This document shows positions 35,588 to 47,188 of a DNA stretch of 64,000 bases, in pieces (within the stretch, counting starts at the first letter, position 1; each line of letters starts with the position of its first letter). The notes under the pieces were generated by a model. The model saw nothing but the letters and a program-made list of their open reading frames with translations. It was not told the DNA's origin and did not search any database. The stretch comes from Mytilus californianus. Its lineage: Eukaryota > Mollusca > Bivalvia > Mytilida > Mytilidae. The DNA is taken from the NCBI RefSeq assembly GCF_021869535.1, contig NW_026262690.1:64674995-64738994 (forward strand), written 5' to 3'. A program made the position numbers and the translations under genes.

Positions 35588-37571
35588 CACTACAAACCAG
35601 TAAAAGTCTGAAATGGCCTATATCTGTACTCGACTGTACTGATTTTTACTCGACCAGTCTGAATTGGTCTGAATTTTACTCAACATTACTCGACCCCAGT
35701 CTTAACCATACTCGACCGTACTGATTTGTACTTAACCCTTATCTCTGCCATTGAAAACAGTCTGAACTATTACTCAACCAGTCTGAAACAGTCTTAACCC
35801 ATTCTCGACCTGTACTCGACCAATTTTTTCAGTCTAAACCATACTCGACCAAAGGTCTCAACAATACTCGACCAGTCTGAACCGTACTTGACCAAAAAAC
35901 CTATATATTTTTTATAATTTAAGCTGTTAAAATTAATTTCTTTTTTTCTGACATGACAACATCCACAATAAAATAAAGATATATATAAAAACATATTTTT
36001 ACATCCTTACATGATTCTCAGATTTATCAAATAGAGATGGTTAAATTAAATTATCTTATACAATAATTTAATTATATTAATTTTAAAGTTTTAGAGTTTA
36101 GTTAAAAAAAAAGATTTCTTTTAACTAAAAACCACACCTTTACTGAGGGTAATAAAACCTTATTAAGGTCACTGCTTCTCGTTTTGGCATGTGTGTTTGT
36201 TTTTTTTTTAAACTTAATTTTCCTAAATTCCTAAAGAAAAACTATATAGGTTTCATGGTTACATACAATAGTTATATAATTATCTTTTTAATGAGGTAAC
36301 AACAGCCAAAAAATCACTGAAATTGTTTAACCTTATATTAGAAATATATCTTTTCTTAATATAATTTGGGATATAATATATATCAAAAAGGGATAAAAAA
36401 ATTAAAGAAATAGATAAAAATTTTCTTCTGATTAGTGGTAAAGTATAAAGTAATACCTCCTGCTTGGGGCAAACTCATTAAAAAGATCACACCTGGTCAG
36501 AGAGTATTTATTTCTAATCAACATTCATTAAAAATTGTAACATCCTGTAAAACTTAAATCGCAAGGCCTTTTGAATTCACTAGATAAGTAATACACGAGT
36601 TTAAGAAAAAAAGGGCTTTCTTTTTACCTGTAAAACACACATGTACTGAGGTAATTAAACCTTATTAAAGTGCTTCTTGTATGCCATGTCTTTAATTTTG
36701 ACAAAAGTTATTTAAATTTAATTGAAATACATTTTTTCTGCAACTTTGGAACACATTTCCATTTTTCAATGGTTATCAAGGATTGCTATGGAAGTTCTAT
36801 TATCATGATTATATTAAATTCTTGGTTTTACAAAACAAAGGTGTGATTTTTAAAATTTATTAAGTTGCTTTAAATACTATTTTAAATATATTTTAATAAA
36901 AAAAAATGTTCACTGCATTATTAACTAAACTCAACTGACACCATAAATCTATACAAGGCTTAAGTAAATGGTGAAAATTGTCCAATAACCATAAAATATA
37001 TCTGAAACATTCAAAAAAATTGGAATAACATTGAAAATATTAGTCACAATTCAGTTTTGAGATTATTTGATCAGCTTGTTTTATTTTTATTTTAAAGGTA
37101 AGTGTTGATAAATATGGTGTTGAATTTATATTATGTTTATTGTGAAATTTTGGTTTCAATGCCAAATTGAATACATTTTAAATTACAAATTGTTGTTCAA
37201 ATTTCTAGCCAGGGGAAATAGCTGTTAAAAACAGTTCCTAGATTGATGAAATACAATAGATAGATACAAAAATTAGGTCTATGTTGGGTAAGACTTAGTC
37301 GAGTATGGTTCAGACTAGGTCGAGTTTGGTTCAGACTAGGTCGAGTATGGTTCAGACTAGGTCGAGCATGGTTCAGACTAGGTCGAGCATGGTTCAGACG
37401 AAAATAAAATGGTTAAGTACTGGTCGAGTACAAGTTCAGACTGTTAAGTATGGTTCAGACTACAGTTGAGTATTATCAAGTAAATTTCAGACCAATTCAG
37501 ACTTGTCGAGTAAAAATCAGTACAGTCGAGTACAAATATAGGCCATTTCAGACTTTTACTGGTTTGTAGTG
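35588..37571. mobile_element. 1984-bp non-autonomous CACTA-type (EnSpm) transposon
   Basis: The ends are CACTACAAACCAGTAAAAGT and its exact inverse, flanked by AAA on both sides (35585-35587 and 37572-37574), giving a 3-bp target duplication. The inverted repeats extend at least 85 bp with only a few mismatches. Subterminal zones at 35600-35890 and 37290-37545 are filled with iterated actcgacc/cagtctgaa motifs, reversed on the right. CACTA ends, a 3-bp duplication and dense subterminal repeats are hallmarks of this superfamily. The AT-rich interior has no transposase, but it has an internal near-duplication (36105-36180 and 36607-36690, both with taaaccttatta). Confidence 0.85.
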
Positions 37572-37574
37572 AAA

Positions 37575-38624
37575 TGTTTGAAAGGAAAGCTAACTTACAG
37601 GAGCTATGAAAATGTAAAATTAACTTCACGCTTAACTTAATTGTCGATACATCCGGTCTCGCTTGCTCCTTTTGGATACCTAATGGAATTATGAGATTTG
37701 AACGTCAGTGAACTGCTGTTGCTTCTTATTTACCACATACATTATCTCTGTCCTCAAGACAAGTGTCATTTATAAGTCGTTACAAAATTTTGCTCCCAAT
37801 CTGTTGGCAAGTGTCAAATATCGTAGAACTTTTTTCACGTCCTACTGAAGCTGACATGGAATATTTGCTGCTGGGTGTTAAACAGACACAACCCAATTAA
37901 TATTTTAAAACTGATCTATTACTAGATATAGGAAGTATTGGATAGTGCAAAAGTAATGATCACATTTTGGAGATCCTGATATCATATCAGGAATTATTGT
38001 CCTAAGATTAGTTTTGATTGCCGTTTTTTGTTCTTTTGTTTTGAGATAATGGTGTTTTTGGTGCACTTTTTTCGTCATTTGAATTTAAAGAGATTTGGAG
38101 TAAAATGCAATGAGACACATATCTTTCTCGAAATTTAATCAATCATTGACTGCATTTAGCCCTTTACAATGATTTTGATGAGCTAGATATTTGTATGGAA
38201 AAAGGGCTCTCAAACAAGTGAAATGTGCTTTCTATTATCTGAAATTAGGATCCAGGTTCATACAATTATATTTTACATGGCGACGTACTTGACCACGTTA
38301 ATAATACAAAATACCTAAGCCCACCTAAAATGGCAACCACTGTACATACATATTCAATAAAGCTAACAGTAACCTTGGTTTTCTTCGTATGAACATTAAC
38401 ATCAGTTCAGTCTCAGTAAAGGATCGTTGATATAAATCTTTTAATATAAAACGTTAAATACGACACAAAAAGTAATGGTTTATATCTAGTTTTTTTTCTA
38501 GAATTTAACACGCATGTTTGACTCAAATTTTTGAGTTACATTGTATAATCACGGTATATAGTTTTTAACTCCCCTATTCCACCTAGCAGATTAAAAAAAA
38601 AAACAGTTGTCTCATTGTCAATTA
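37575..38624. other. noncoding, no gene seen
   Basis: After the remainder of the split repeat (to about 37620) nothing is recognised. Confidence 0.4.
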
Positions 38625-38860
38625 TGAGGGTCTGGATGGGATCCTTCATTTCTTTATTCTTTTTTTTACCATTTTCTCTATCGTTTATTTACTTTCCCCA
38701 CTATACTATGTTCTTTATAATCTAACATCTATTCTTTTTATTTTTTTTCCAAAATATCCTTTTTTCTTTATTATTTTTTTACCCTTATCCTGCACTTTTT
38801 GCCCATTATTCTCTAAACCCTATCGTGACTCTCAATTATACCATATCTTCTTTTTTTTTT
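38625..38860 (+). repeat. dispersed T-rich repeat (gagggtctggatggg)
   Basis: A second copy of the repeat at 20609, directly left of the inverted 580-bp element. Confidence 0.55.
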
Positions 38861-38869
38861 ATATATAAA

Positions 38870-39450
38870 GGAATAGGGGAGGGGCACTAAGGCCCGATTT
38901 TGGCCCAAGAAAATAAAGTTGGTGAGAACTATTTCGAATTTGCACATAACATTTGGAAATGCATAAAATCAAGAAATATAAATGAATTATATGAAATTTT
39001 TTATGTTATGACGTCACAATTACGTTATATTATGCACCGTTTTCATGAAAACGAAGAAAACTGCAGAATTTATGCAGTTTTCCATCGCTATTTCTTTTCA
39101 GGAAACATCGTGCACAGCCGAGAAACAACAACATAATTCAAGAGCAGCTTTATTATAACTATAGACATAATCTCACCAAATATAAAGTTGTTTCTTGCGT
39201 GCGCACATACTTTTCCATCCCAAAATATACTTGAATATTGATGTAAAACAAGGAAAATCAAGAAAGTTTACCATATATACAAATTTAGTCATGGTGTGTT
39301 GCCATGGTAACTCATTAAATGTGAAATTTGCTTTTATTTTCTAAACACCTTGTACGTTTGTGTAGTTCAGACAAATTTAAGAGTATGTATGAAAACTTTT
39401 CAATTTGCACTAATATTTGGGCCAAATAAGGGCCGTATTGCTCCTACTCC
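38870..39450 (-). mobile_element. 581-bp MITE-like element, copy 2 (inverted relative to copy 1)
   Basis: Reversed order of the motifs in 18974-19550. It starts ggaatagggg and ends ctcctactcc. The 78-codon frame at 38900 is within the repeat and is not a gene. Confidence 0.75.
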
Positions 39451-39719
39451 TTTGAATATTTATAGTAGTATATTATTTTGCTATAATCTAGAGATATCAA
39501 AAGTGCAAGAAAGTTACCATTTTGACAGTAATTCATGAATTTCAAGTTAAAAAGTGTTATTTTCATTTAAGATAGAGAATTACTTTTTCATGAGTATTAT
39601 TTGGATTCTAGTGTTTTTATTTAATAACGTCTGAAGATTACAAACTTTCATTTTTTCCCGCTAGAGAGATGATTATTACTTTTTGTTCAAAATATAATGT
39701 ATTTTAAAGATATTCTTCA

Positions 39720-40330
39720 TCTAAATAATTGTCCTTTTCTAGGTTTGCATATTTCAGTTTTACACAAAAATCTCTATACAAAAATTTACGATAAAAGAGA
39801 CGATTTTCGTTCCTTATTGTTAACCTTCCATTCTGGACGGTAATGTCCCTTCTTGTGTTGTATATATTTCCGAACTCGTTTGCTCTGTTCATGTCTGTAG
39901 TCGCGCTTTAAATTTCAATGAAGGTAATATATATTCTAGTAAATTATAGAATAAAAGTTACCAAAAATTAATTAAAACCTTTACTCATATAATTAATACT
40001 TACAGAGATACACAGATTTAGTTTGGATGTTTGGTTGTGCTTGTGGAAATCCCTTTTTCAAACGCGATGTCTTATTCTAATTTAATGGTGATCCCTTAAA
40101 TTTAGATACGATTCATGTAAACTTTTCTCATACTGTTTATGACGATTTTCCACTAAATCCGTTCGATGTGTACCTATTTATATATCAATCAGGAGAAGCA
40201 CGATATATTTATTTGTTAAAATTTTACTTGGAACTAGCCTTCAGTAACTGCAGGTACTTTTTGATGGGTTATTTGTGTTTTAGTCAATTTGTTAAGTTTT
40301 TGTTGTGTTTCGTGCTAATCTGATAGGTCA
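39720..40330 (+). pseudogene. degenerate retroelement fragment (RT C-terminus and tail)
   Basis: YDKRDDF is readable at about 39788. It is followed in another frame by VYISEL near 39860, a piece resembling YQKLIKTFTH near 39960, and the tail motif cagtaactgcaggtact near 40243. There are multiple frameshifts and stops. Confidence 0.55.
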
Positions 40331-41340
40331 ATCCGTTCGCAAACGATTTTCACAGTTTGTTCTCCTTTTGTACTGCAACACCACTTTCTCATGTTAGAGG
40401 AGAGATTGGATAGAGATAAAGAAGCGTTTGTTGTGATCGTTAGAGTTTAAGCATCTTCTCTTCGATTGCCTCTTTAACCTCTAGAGGAAAATAATAACAT
40501 TTTTGCTGCAATATATGGTTTCTTCGGACAAAAAAAGAAATACCGAACTCCAAGGCAAATTGAAAAAGTCCATAAAAACTGACACAATCAAACGCTATCA
40601 TTAAACGGAACAAGTGAAAAACAACTACCAATAATTGTGACCCCATAAAATGTGCGGTCGCGAAGACAAAGACGATTATGCAAACGCGGTGTTAAACCTT
40701 ATAGTGGAGTTTTGTATTTTAAGGTCACGTCATCAATTCATTCTTTGTCTATTGTTTTGTAGTATTTGTAATTTAGGCCAGCAGTAAAATTGCTCGACAC
40801 TTGTGTTCTGATTCAGCTTTAACTTGTCAAATTTCGCCATCAAATCATAAAATGTTAATTGACATTAAAAATGGCAATAATCAATCCACTATTTTTAGAA
40901 AGGCAAAACAAAACCAAAAAAATATCAGAAAAAAATATTGAGATTATATTGATATTCTTTAAGTTATCATGATATTAATTGCACTGACATAGTATTAAAT
41001 CATAAAATAATCAACATAAACAAATTATGCTAACGCAGCATTAAACAATTATAAATCAATCAATCAACCATTTCATTATATTGATTCTATGTAATCGCAT
41101 ATCGCATGATCATATCGTTCTTCATATATTATTTTAAAATATTTGTAATTTAGGATATAGGTTAATTTGTTTTATCCTCATTATCTAAATACGACTTACC
41201 ATACATCGCCACTTTAATGATTAGATGCAAATCGACATTTTGATAGACAATTAGCAAACCTTATATCAAGAAAAGCAAAACAGATTTATTTTTTTTAATG
41301 GCAAAAGTTTTTTTCAGATTATATTGATATCGCATATTAT
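40331..41340. repeat. noncoding, with two copies of a ~400-bp dispersed repeat
   Basis: 40545-40625 is a minus-strand retroelement tail. 40700-41060 and 41090-41340 are diverged copies of a repeat with ctgattcagc, aatggcaa and gattatattgatat blocks, also at 17880 and 50955. A SINE-like tail (gcattaaac, then atcaatcaatcaac) ends at about 41070. Confidence 0.5.
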
Positions 41341-41592
41341 ATAAATAACACATAGCTGAGAGGGTGATAGAGCAGATTGTTTCCCCGAGAAAACATTGTC
41401 AACTGAGGCGAAGCCAAGGTTGACAATGTCTTTTCGAGGGGTAATAATCTGCTCTATCACCCTCTCATATATCTGTTATTTAATTCATTATACTGAATGT
41501 TCTGTTATTACAGTATATTTAATTTCAAATTCAAAGTAAAAACTATGTCGTCTTGTACATTTTACTCTATCCCATGGCAAATACTCTATTAC

Positions 41593-41841
41593 AACATTCC
41601 AACAGCGCCTGCATACGGAGTATATATCTCCCAATTGATACGATATTCCCGGGCTTGTATTTACTATCATGATTTCCTTGATAGAGGATTACTGATCACA
41701 AGGAAGCTATTAAACCAAGACTTCCAAATGGTGAAGTTGAAATCATCCCTTCGTAAATTTTACGGACGCCATCACGAGTTGGTTGACCGTTATGGAATAA
41801 CCGTTTCACAGATGATATCGGATATGTTCCTTATGTCGTAA
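41593..41841 (+). pseudogene. reverse-transcriptase C-terminal fragment
   Basis: 82 codons ending in TAA at 41839. It contains AYGVYISQLIRYSRAC, LLITRKLLNQ and LRKFYGRHHELVDRYG. The following 3' tail runs to about 42240, with gtaccaagtcagg and atgacagttgttttccat. Truncated and inactive. Confidence 0.7.
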
Positions 41842-42244
41842 CTACAATACCCTTCCCATTTCACGAATGTGACCTACCGAATTAGACTATTTACCGGATT
41901 TGTAATAACATAAGCAACACGACGGGTGCCACATGTGGAGCAGGATCTTCTTTCCCTTCCGGAGCACCTGAGATCACCCCCAGTTTTTGGTGGGGTTCGT
42001 GTTGCTGTTGTACCCCTATTTGTGACATTTTTACCCATTGTGTCTGTTTGTTTTGTTCACACATCGTTGTCCATATAAATGAATTTGATGCGACTGTCAT
42101 ATAAGTGATAGGTTTACCTAGCTTTAAAACCAGGTTTAATCCACCATTTTCTACATAAGAAAATGCCTGTACCAAGTCAGGAATATGACAGTTGTTTTCC
42201 ATTTGTATGATGTGTTTGAGCTTTTGATTTTGCCATTTGATTAG

Positions 42245-42472
42245 GACTTATATCTAGAAATTGACTATGAGGGTCGGTTGAAAACAAAACTTTACGACAA
42301 AAGAGATGACTGCAGCTTCCCAATTGTGACCTTTTCATTTTTAAAACAAGAGTTCCAAATGGTGCAGTTGAAATCATCACTTCGTAAATTTTACGGACGC
42401 CATCACGAGTTGGTTGACCGTTATAGAATATCCGTTTCACAGATGATATCGGATATGTTCCTTATGTCGTAA
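42245..42472 (+). pseudogene. reverse-transcriptase C-terminal fragment with internal deletion
   Basis: It reads DLYLEIDYEGRLKTKLYDKR, then jumps from the FSF position straight to LKQEFQMVQLKSSLRKFYGR. The YGVYISQLI segment present in the copy 650 bp upstream is missing. It stays in frame to TAA at 42470. The tail to about 42790 matches that at 1745-2100 (reversed). Confidence 0.7.
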
Positions 42473-43054
42473 CTACAATCCCGTTCCCTTATCGCAAATG
42501 TGACCTACCGAATTAGACTATTTTCCGGCTTTGTAATAACAAGAGCAACACGACGGGTGCCACATGTGGAGCAGGATCTACTTACCCTTCCGGAGCACCT
42601 GAAATCACCCCCAGTTTTTGGTGGGGTTCGTGTTGCTTAGTCTTTAGTTTTCTATGTTGTGTCATCTGTACTATTATTTGTCTATTTGTCTTTTTTATTT
42701 TTGGCCATGGCGTTGTCAGTTTGTTTTCGATCTATGAGTTTGACTGTTCCTCTGGTATCTTTCGTCCCCCTTCTATTACCCTTCACAGAGACGCTTGCTC
42801 AAGTGTGCGCTTTAATAAATACGGATGATTGTTATGTACAAGACGACATAGTTTATTACTTTGAATTTGAAATTTAATAGACAGTAATAACAGAACATTC
42901 AGTATAATAAATTAAATAACACATATCTGAGAGGGTGATAGAGTAGATTGTTACCCCTCGAAAAGACATGGTAAACCTTGGCTTCGCCTCAGTTGACAAT
43001 GTTTTCCCGGGGAAACAATCTGCTCTATCACCCTCTCAGCTATGTGTTATTTAT

Positions 43055-43449
43055 ACTGCAATCAGCTATTTTACTATACAGATAAAGCTATACGTATAAA
43101 CGTAAGCTTTATACGTCAATGACCTCGACTGACCTATTAGCCACGCCTACCTACTGAAACTACTTTATTTCAACAATGTCACGTCACTTCCATGGCAATT
43201 GTGTCAACAATCGTTAAACTGTCGATCAACTGTCAGTGTTAATAATAAAAATAAAAATAGATTCGATAGTTTTGTTTTCTTGAACCAATTATATATTTGT
43301 TTTTTAGAATTTTTGACATTTTCAATTGATTCTTGAAAAGCCAACATATTCCAATGCCATAAACCCTCCCCCAAACTTCGTCTGCTAAAATTTCCAGAAA
43401 AATTTCGGACGAAGTCGCAAATTTCAATCTCCTGTGGTCTCCATTAAAT
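43055..43449. other. 5' region of the first Crypton-type gene
   Basis: It shares patches with the region before the second Crypton-type gene: a cacgccyac block, then actactttatt, then ccctcccc and gtcgtctgct/ttcgtctgct before the coding start. This suggests a common element 5' region. No TATA box is clear. Confidence 0.35.
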
Positions 43450-44216
43450 ATGTTAGAAGATGAACAAGATGTAACTTCAAATATTGATGAAGATCTAGAA
43501 AATGTCCTCATCCAAATAGATATGCTGGCTGATCAAGAAAGTACTGAAATATGTCTTGAATACTCCCTTGATAGTGATACACACACCACTGACACTGCAA
43601 ATACATGTATTGCAACTGTTCCAAACACAACACATGAAAACATGGAACTTAAAGATAAACAGTTTGACGAAGATTTTTTACATCTTGATGAAACTGGTGT
43701 ACAAAACTTTCTTGATAAGCAACAAAACAAAAACACTGCAAAGAAATCATTTTATGACCTAGCATTGGTTACCAGGTTTCTTAGAAAGAAAAATGAAACT
43801 AGAGAAAAACAAACAATACCAGTTGCTGAGCTTGACTCTCTTCTTTCTAACTTTGTTCTTACTGTACGAAAAAAAGATGGCCAAGAGTATGAACCGTCGA
43901 CTATCCGTGGCTTCATAAGTAGTGTCGAGAGAAAACTCAGGCGTCACAAATATGGTCACTCTATCATGGGAGATGACAATGATGAGAGTTTCCATCTTAC
44001 CAGAGAAACATTAAAGGCAAAGCAAAAATTGTTAAAACAAAAAGGCAAGGGCAACAAACCTAAAAGGGCCCAGTCAGAAACAGATGAGGAGATCAGCATG
44101 CTATTTGACAAGAATATTATTGGTGACAATTCTCCAAAAGCCCTCCTCAACACAGTATGGCTGAACAATTGCGTTCAATTTGGACTAAGAGGCGTCTCAG
44201 AACATTACTCACTTCG

Positions 44217-45373
44217 GAATGTTTTTGTATGAAATAATATTTAAGTTCCAAGACAGGTGTTGTTAAATGCAATAAAAAATTGATATCAGAGAATTCAAAA
44301 AACTAACATAAAAAAAAGAACAATATTAAAGCGATATGACAAACGTCATAAATCACACACCATTATCTCCTAGATCTCGTCGATACAGTTGTTTCATTGG
44401 CAATCATATCACATCACATCGTTTCTTTTAAACAAGCATAAAAAAGCTGAAATAATCACAGGAATAAATCACATTTTATTTTTATAAAATATTTAGAAAC
44501 CACACGGATCATTTTTACTGCACATTTGCTCGAGTGTAATCAAATTTTCTAACTTCAGGTGAATAAACAATGTACATAAAATGCATCTATATGTTGATTG
44601 ATTGATGGTGTATAACGCCACTTTCAGACCGCATAGTTATACATGTTTTCTGGCGAACAGTTACGAAGTCCATATTTAGTGTACAAACTGCATCTGGTTG
44701 TCGCTTTTGTTTCACTGAATAATACATGCATATAAATCCACTTGATGAATAAACTTAATAGCGTCTCATTCTATACAATTCTCTATATTTGTGACACATC
44801 TTTCATCTGTAATAAACTACTGCGAGCGAAATTTTGCATCATAGTAGAAAAAGTTTTTGTCACAGCTTGGAGTTTTTAATTCTATAAATAATTCTAGCAC
44901 AATACTTCATCACTCACAAATATGTATCAAATTCAGACATGTATACATGTAACTAGTTAGTGAATGGTATGGTGTTCAAATTCTTGCAGCTAGAAAATCA
45001 GAATCTCTGAAAATAAAATAAATACAAAAATGAGACTAGTCACTTAATTAAGGTGAATGGAGTAAAATGCATAAGAATAAATACACAACAAACATGAAAT
45101 AAAGTCTACATTAAATAAGACATTTGGTTTTTTCGTCCAAATATGACATTTTGGCCTTTTATAGATTTTTATACATTGTAGAAGGCTTTCATACACATAA
45201 TTTGGTCTCTGGTTGATCGTTGTCTCATTGGCAATCTACCGCAAAGTAAGAACGGATTGTCTGATATCATGACATTGTTAACTGCGATTGACCAAGTCCA
45301 CTGGTGTAACTCGTTCATAAATAAACTATTATTCTGAAATTGTGAAAAATATGATAACGATGTTTTTTTTCAG
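44217..45373 (+). other. intron of the disrupted Crypton-type gene
   Basis: The acceptor is strong (tttttttttcag to 45373) and the donor is mutated. Inside are a minus-strand SINE tail near 44590-44660 (gattgattgatggtg, taacgcc) and retroelement tail snippets near 44390 and 45215 (ttgtctcattggcaatc). The 1157-bp length, against 284 bp in the sister gene, reflects such insertions. Confidence 0.5.
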
Positions 45374-45711
45374 TTGGGGAGATGTAACTATAAACACGGC
45401 ATCTGATGGCACAAAATACCTAGAATTAAATGAAAGGCAGACAAAAAATCATGATCCAATTAAGTACTATGAAGTATATAAATCAAAGAGGCCATAAAAT
45501 TTCAGTGATGCAGAGGACCCATTCTACTTGGCGCCACACACCATTTCATTGGCCGACACACGTTCCCAAATATGGTTTCTTCGCCAGAAAATAGGGGAGA
45601 GAAAAATGGGTTCAATAGTTAAAATCATGAAGATTGAAGGAGGGTTAGATGAAAACAAGCGTTTAACAAACCACAGTGCCCGAAAGTATCTTGTTCAGAA
45701 ACTAAGATCAA

Positions 45712-45720
45712 ATGAAATTC
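45712..45720. repeat. 9-bp target-site duplication, left copy
   Basis: ATGAAATTC directly precedes the inserted TIR element. The identical right copy is at 47180-47188. Confidence 0.9.
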
Positions 45721-45926
45721 TAGTCCAAATAATTATGACGTCTTGGAAGGCTATTTTAAATTTTTGCTTTGACGCCTTCCTGCGACGTCATAATGCTGAA
45801 GCCACCATTTTCGGTTGGACTTTGAGAGCATATTTTGCTCTCAACTTTGAGACCCAATTTAGCCATAAAATTTTCATTGAAGGTTTAAATTTTTTGCATA
45901 TATAAAAATTCTTACCTTTTATGTAA

Positions 45927-46830
45927 AATTGAGAATGGAAATGGGGAATGTGTCAAAGAGACAACAACCCGACCATAGAGCAGACAACAGCCGAAGTCCA
46001 CCAATGGGTCTTCCATGCAGCGAGAAACTCCCGCACCCAGAGGTGTCCTTCAGCTGGCCCCTAAACAAATATGTATACTAGCTCAGTGATAATGGGCGTC
46101 ATACTAAACTCCAAATTATACATAAGAAACTAAAATTAAAAATGATACAAGACTAACAAAGGCAAGAGGCTCCTGACTTGGGACAGGCGCAAAAATGCGG
46201 CGGGGTTAAACATGTTTTTTTAGATCTCAACCCTCCCCCTATACCTCTAGCCAATGTATAAAAAACAAACGTACAACAGTACGCACAGTAAAACTCAGTT
46301 TAAGAGAAGTCCGAGTCCGATGTCAGAATAGGAAACAAAAGAAAATAAACAAAATGACAATAATACATAAATAACAACAGACTACTAGCAGTTACTGACA
46401 TGCCAGCTCCAGACCTCAATTAAACTGATTGAAAGATTATGTCTTCATCATATGAATATCAGGCACAATCCCTCCTGTTAGGGGTTTAGTATTATACCGT
46501 CATAAAATATATGAGAAGAACATAACCCGTGTCATGCCAACAACTGGTTTTAGAATAAATATGTTTAATTCCGATGCAAAGACCCTATAAGTGAATCAAT
46601 ATTAAAGCCAAAATATGCAATTTTTAATGACCTGACAACAGTATCGTAACTATATCCCTTCTTAATAAGTCTGTTTAAAGGTTTTGTTAGCTTTTGAAGT
46701 GAATACTGACATGTATGTGCTTTGTAAAGAATATTACCATAAAAGATTGGATGTGTTTGTTTGTGCAAAATATTTCCAATTAATCCCTACAGTAATAATA
46801 AAATAAGTTACAATTCCATCCGAGGCGGGA
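45927..46830 (-). mobile_element. retroelement 3' fragment nested in the TIR element
   Basis: On the minus strand, RT C-terminal codons (HPIFYGNIL, KPLNRLIKKGYSYDTVVRSL) end in TAA at 46565. A long 3' tail follows, matching 51495-52065 in the opposite orientation (acaggagggattgtg, ggtctggagctggcatgtca, gcgcctgtcccaagtcagga, tttgacacattccccatttc). The 3' end lies at about 45927. Confidence 0.75.
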
Positions 46831-46850
46831 ACTTGTCGACTCCTTTTTTT

Positions 46851-47055
46851 AAAACGTTTATCTGATTTCTTTTTGGGAGATTATAAAATAATGTTTGCAC
46901 CAAACTCGGTAAAATTTGACAGACCCTAATTTCCGGAACCTTTGTTTTATATTATCCGGAAATTCAGGTCCGTTAAATTTTACCGAGTTTGGTTCAAAAA
47001 TATATTTTATACTCCCAAAATGAAGCATCTTGGGGATAAATCAGCTAAACGTTTT
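46851..47055. repeat. ~205-bp foldback
   Basis: Outer arms aaaacgtttatctgattt and its partner ending at 47055. Inner arms accaaactcggtaaaattt (46899) and its inverse ending at 46994, with tccgga in both. It may be a separate small element or the core of the TIR element. Confidence 0.6.
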
Positions 47056-47179
47056 TATAAAGCAGTAAATTCCCTCTCAAAGTCAAATTGAAAATATGAG
47101 TTTGGCGTTATGACGTCGATGTAAGGCGTCAAAGAAAAAAATATAATAGCCTTTCAAGATGTCATAATTATTTGGACTA

Positions 47180-47188
47180 ATGAAATTC
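47180..47188. repeat. 9-bp target-site duplication, right copy
   Basis: ATGAAATTC, identical to 45712-45720. It is followed in frame by the third coding block of the recombinase. Confidence 0.9.

Larger units (their letters stand above)
41341..43054. mobile_element. 1714-bp element with ~215-bp inverted ends
   Basis: The arms 41341-41560 and 42835-43054 are inverted copies. Each arm contains an outer ~142-bp palindrome (agagggtgatagagcagatt ... its inverse, around the centre gaggcgaagcc) and an inner segment with tgaatgttctgttattac. The interior carries two tandem retroelement fragments. The same palindrome recurs at 50811-50950 and, truncated, at 51380-51494. Confidence 0.7.
45721..47179. 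mobile_element. 1459-bp TIR element with 9-bp target duplication (Mutator-like)
   Basis: The left end is tagtccaaataattatgac and the right end is its inverse. The terminal repeats are about 74 bp (45721-45794 and 47106-47179) with scattered mismatches and contain gacgtcataa. The flanking 9-bp ATGAAATTC is perfect. Removing the element plus one duplication restores the recombinase frame (R-S-N-E-I followed by P-D-T-D-I). A 9-bp duplication with long TIRs is typical of Mutator-like elements, and Merlin (8-9 bp) is the alternative. No transposase is present. The interior is mostly a nested retroelement fragment and a foldback. Confidence 0.85.
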
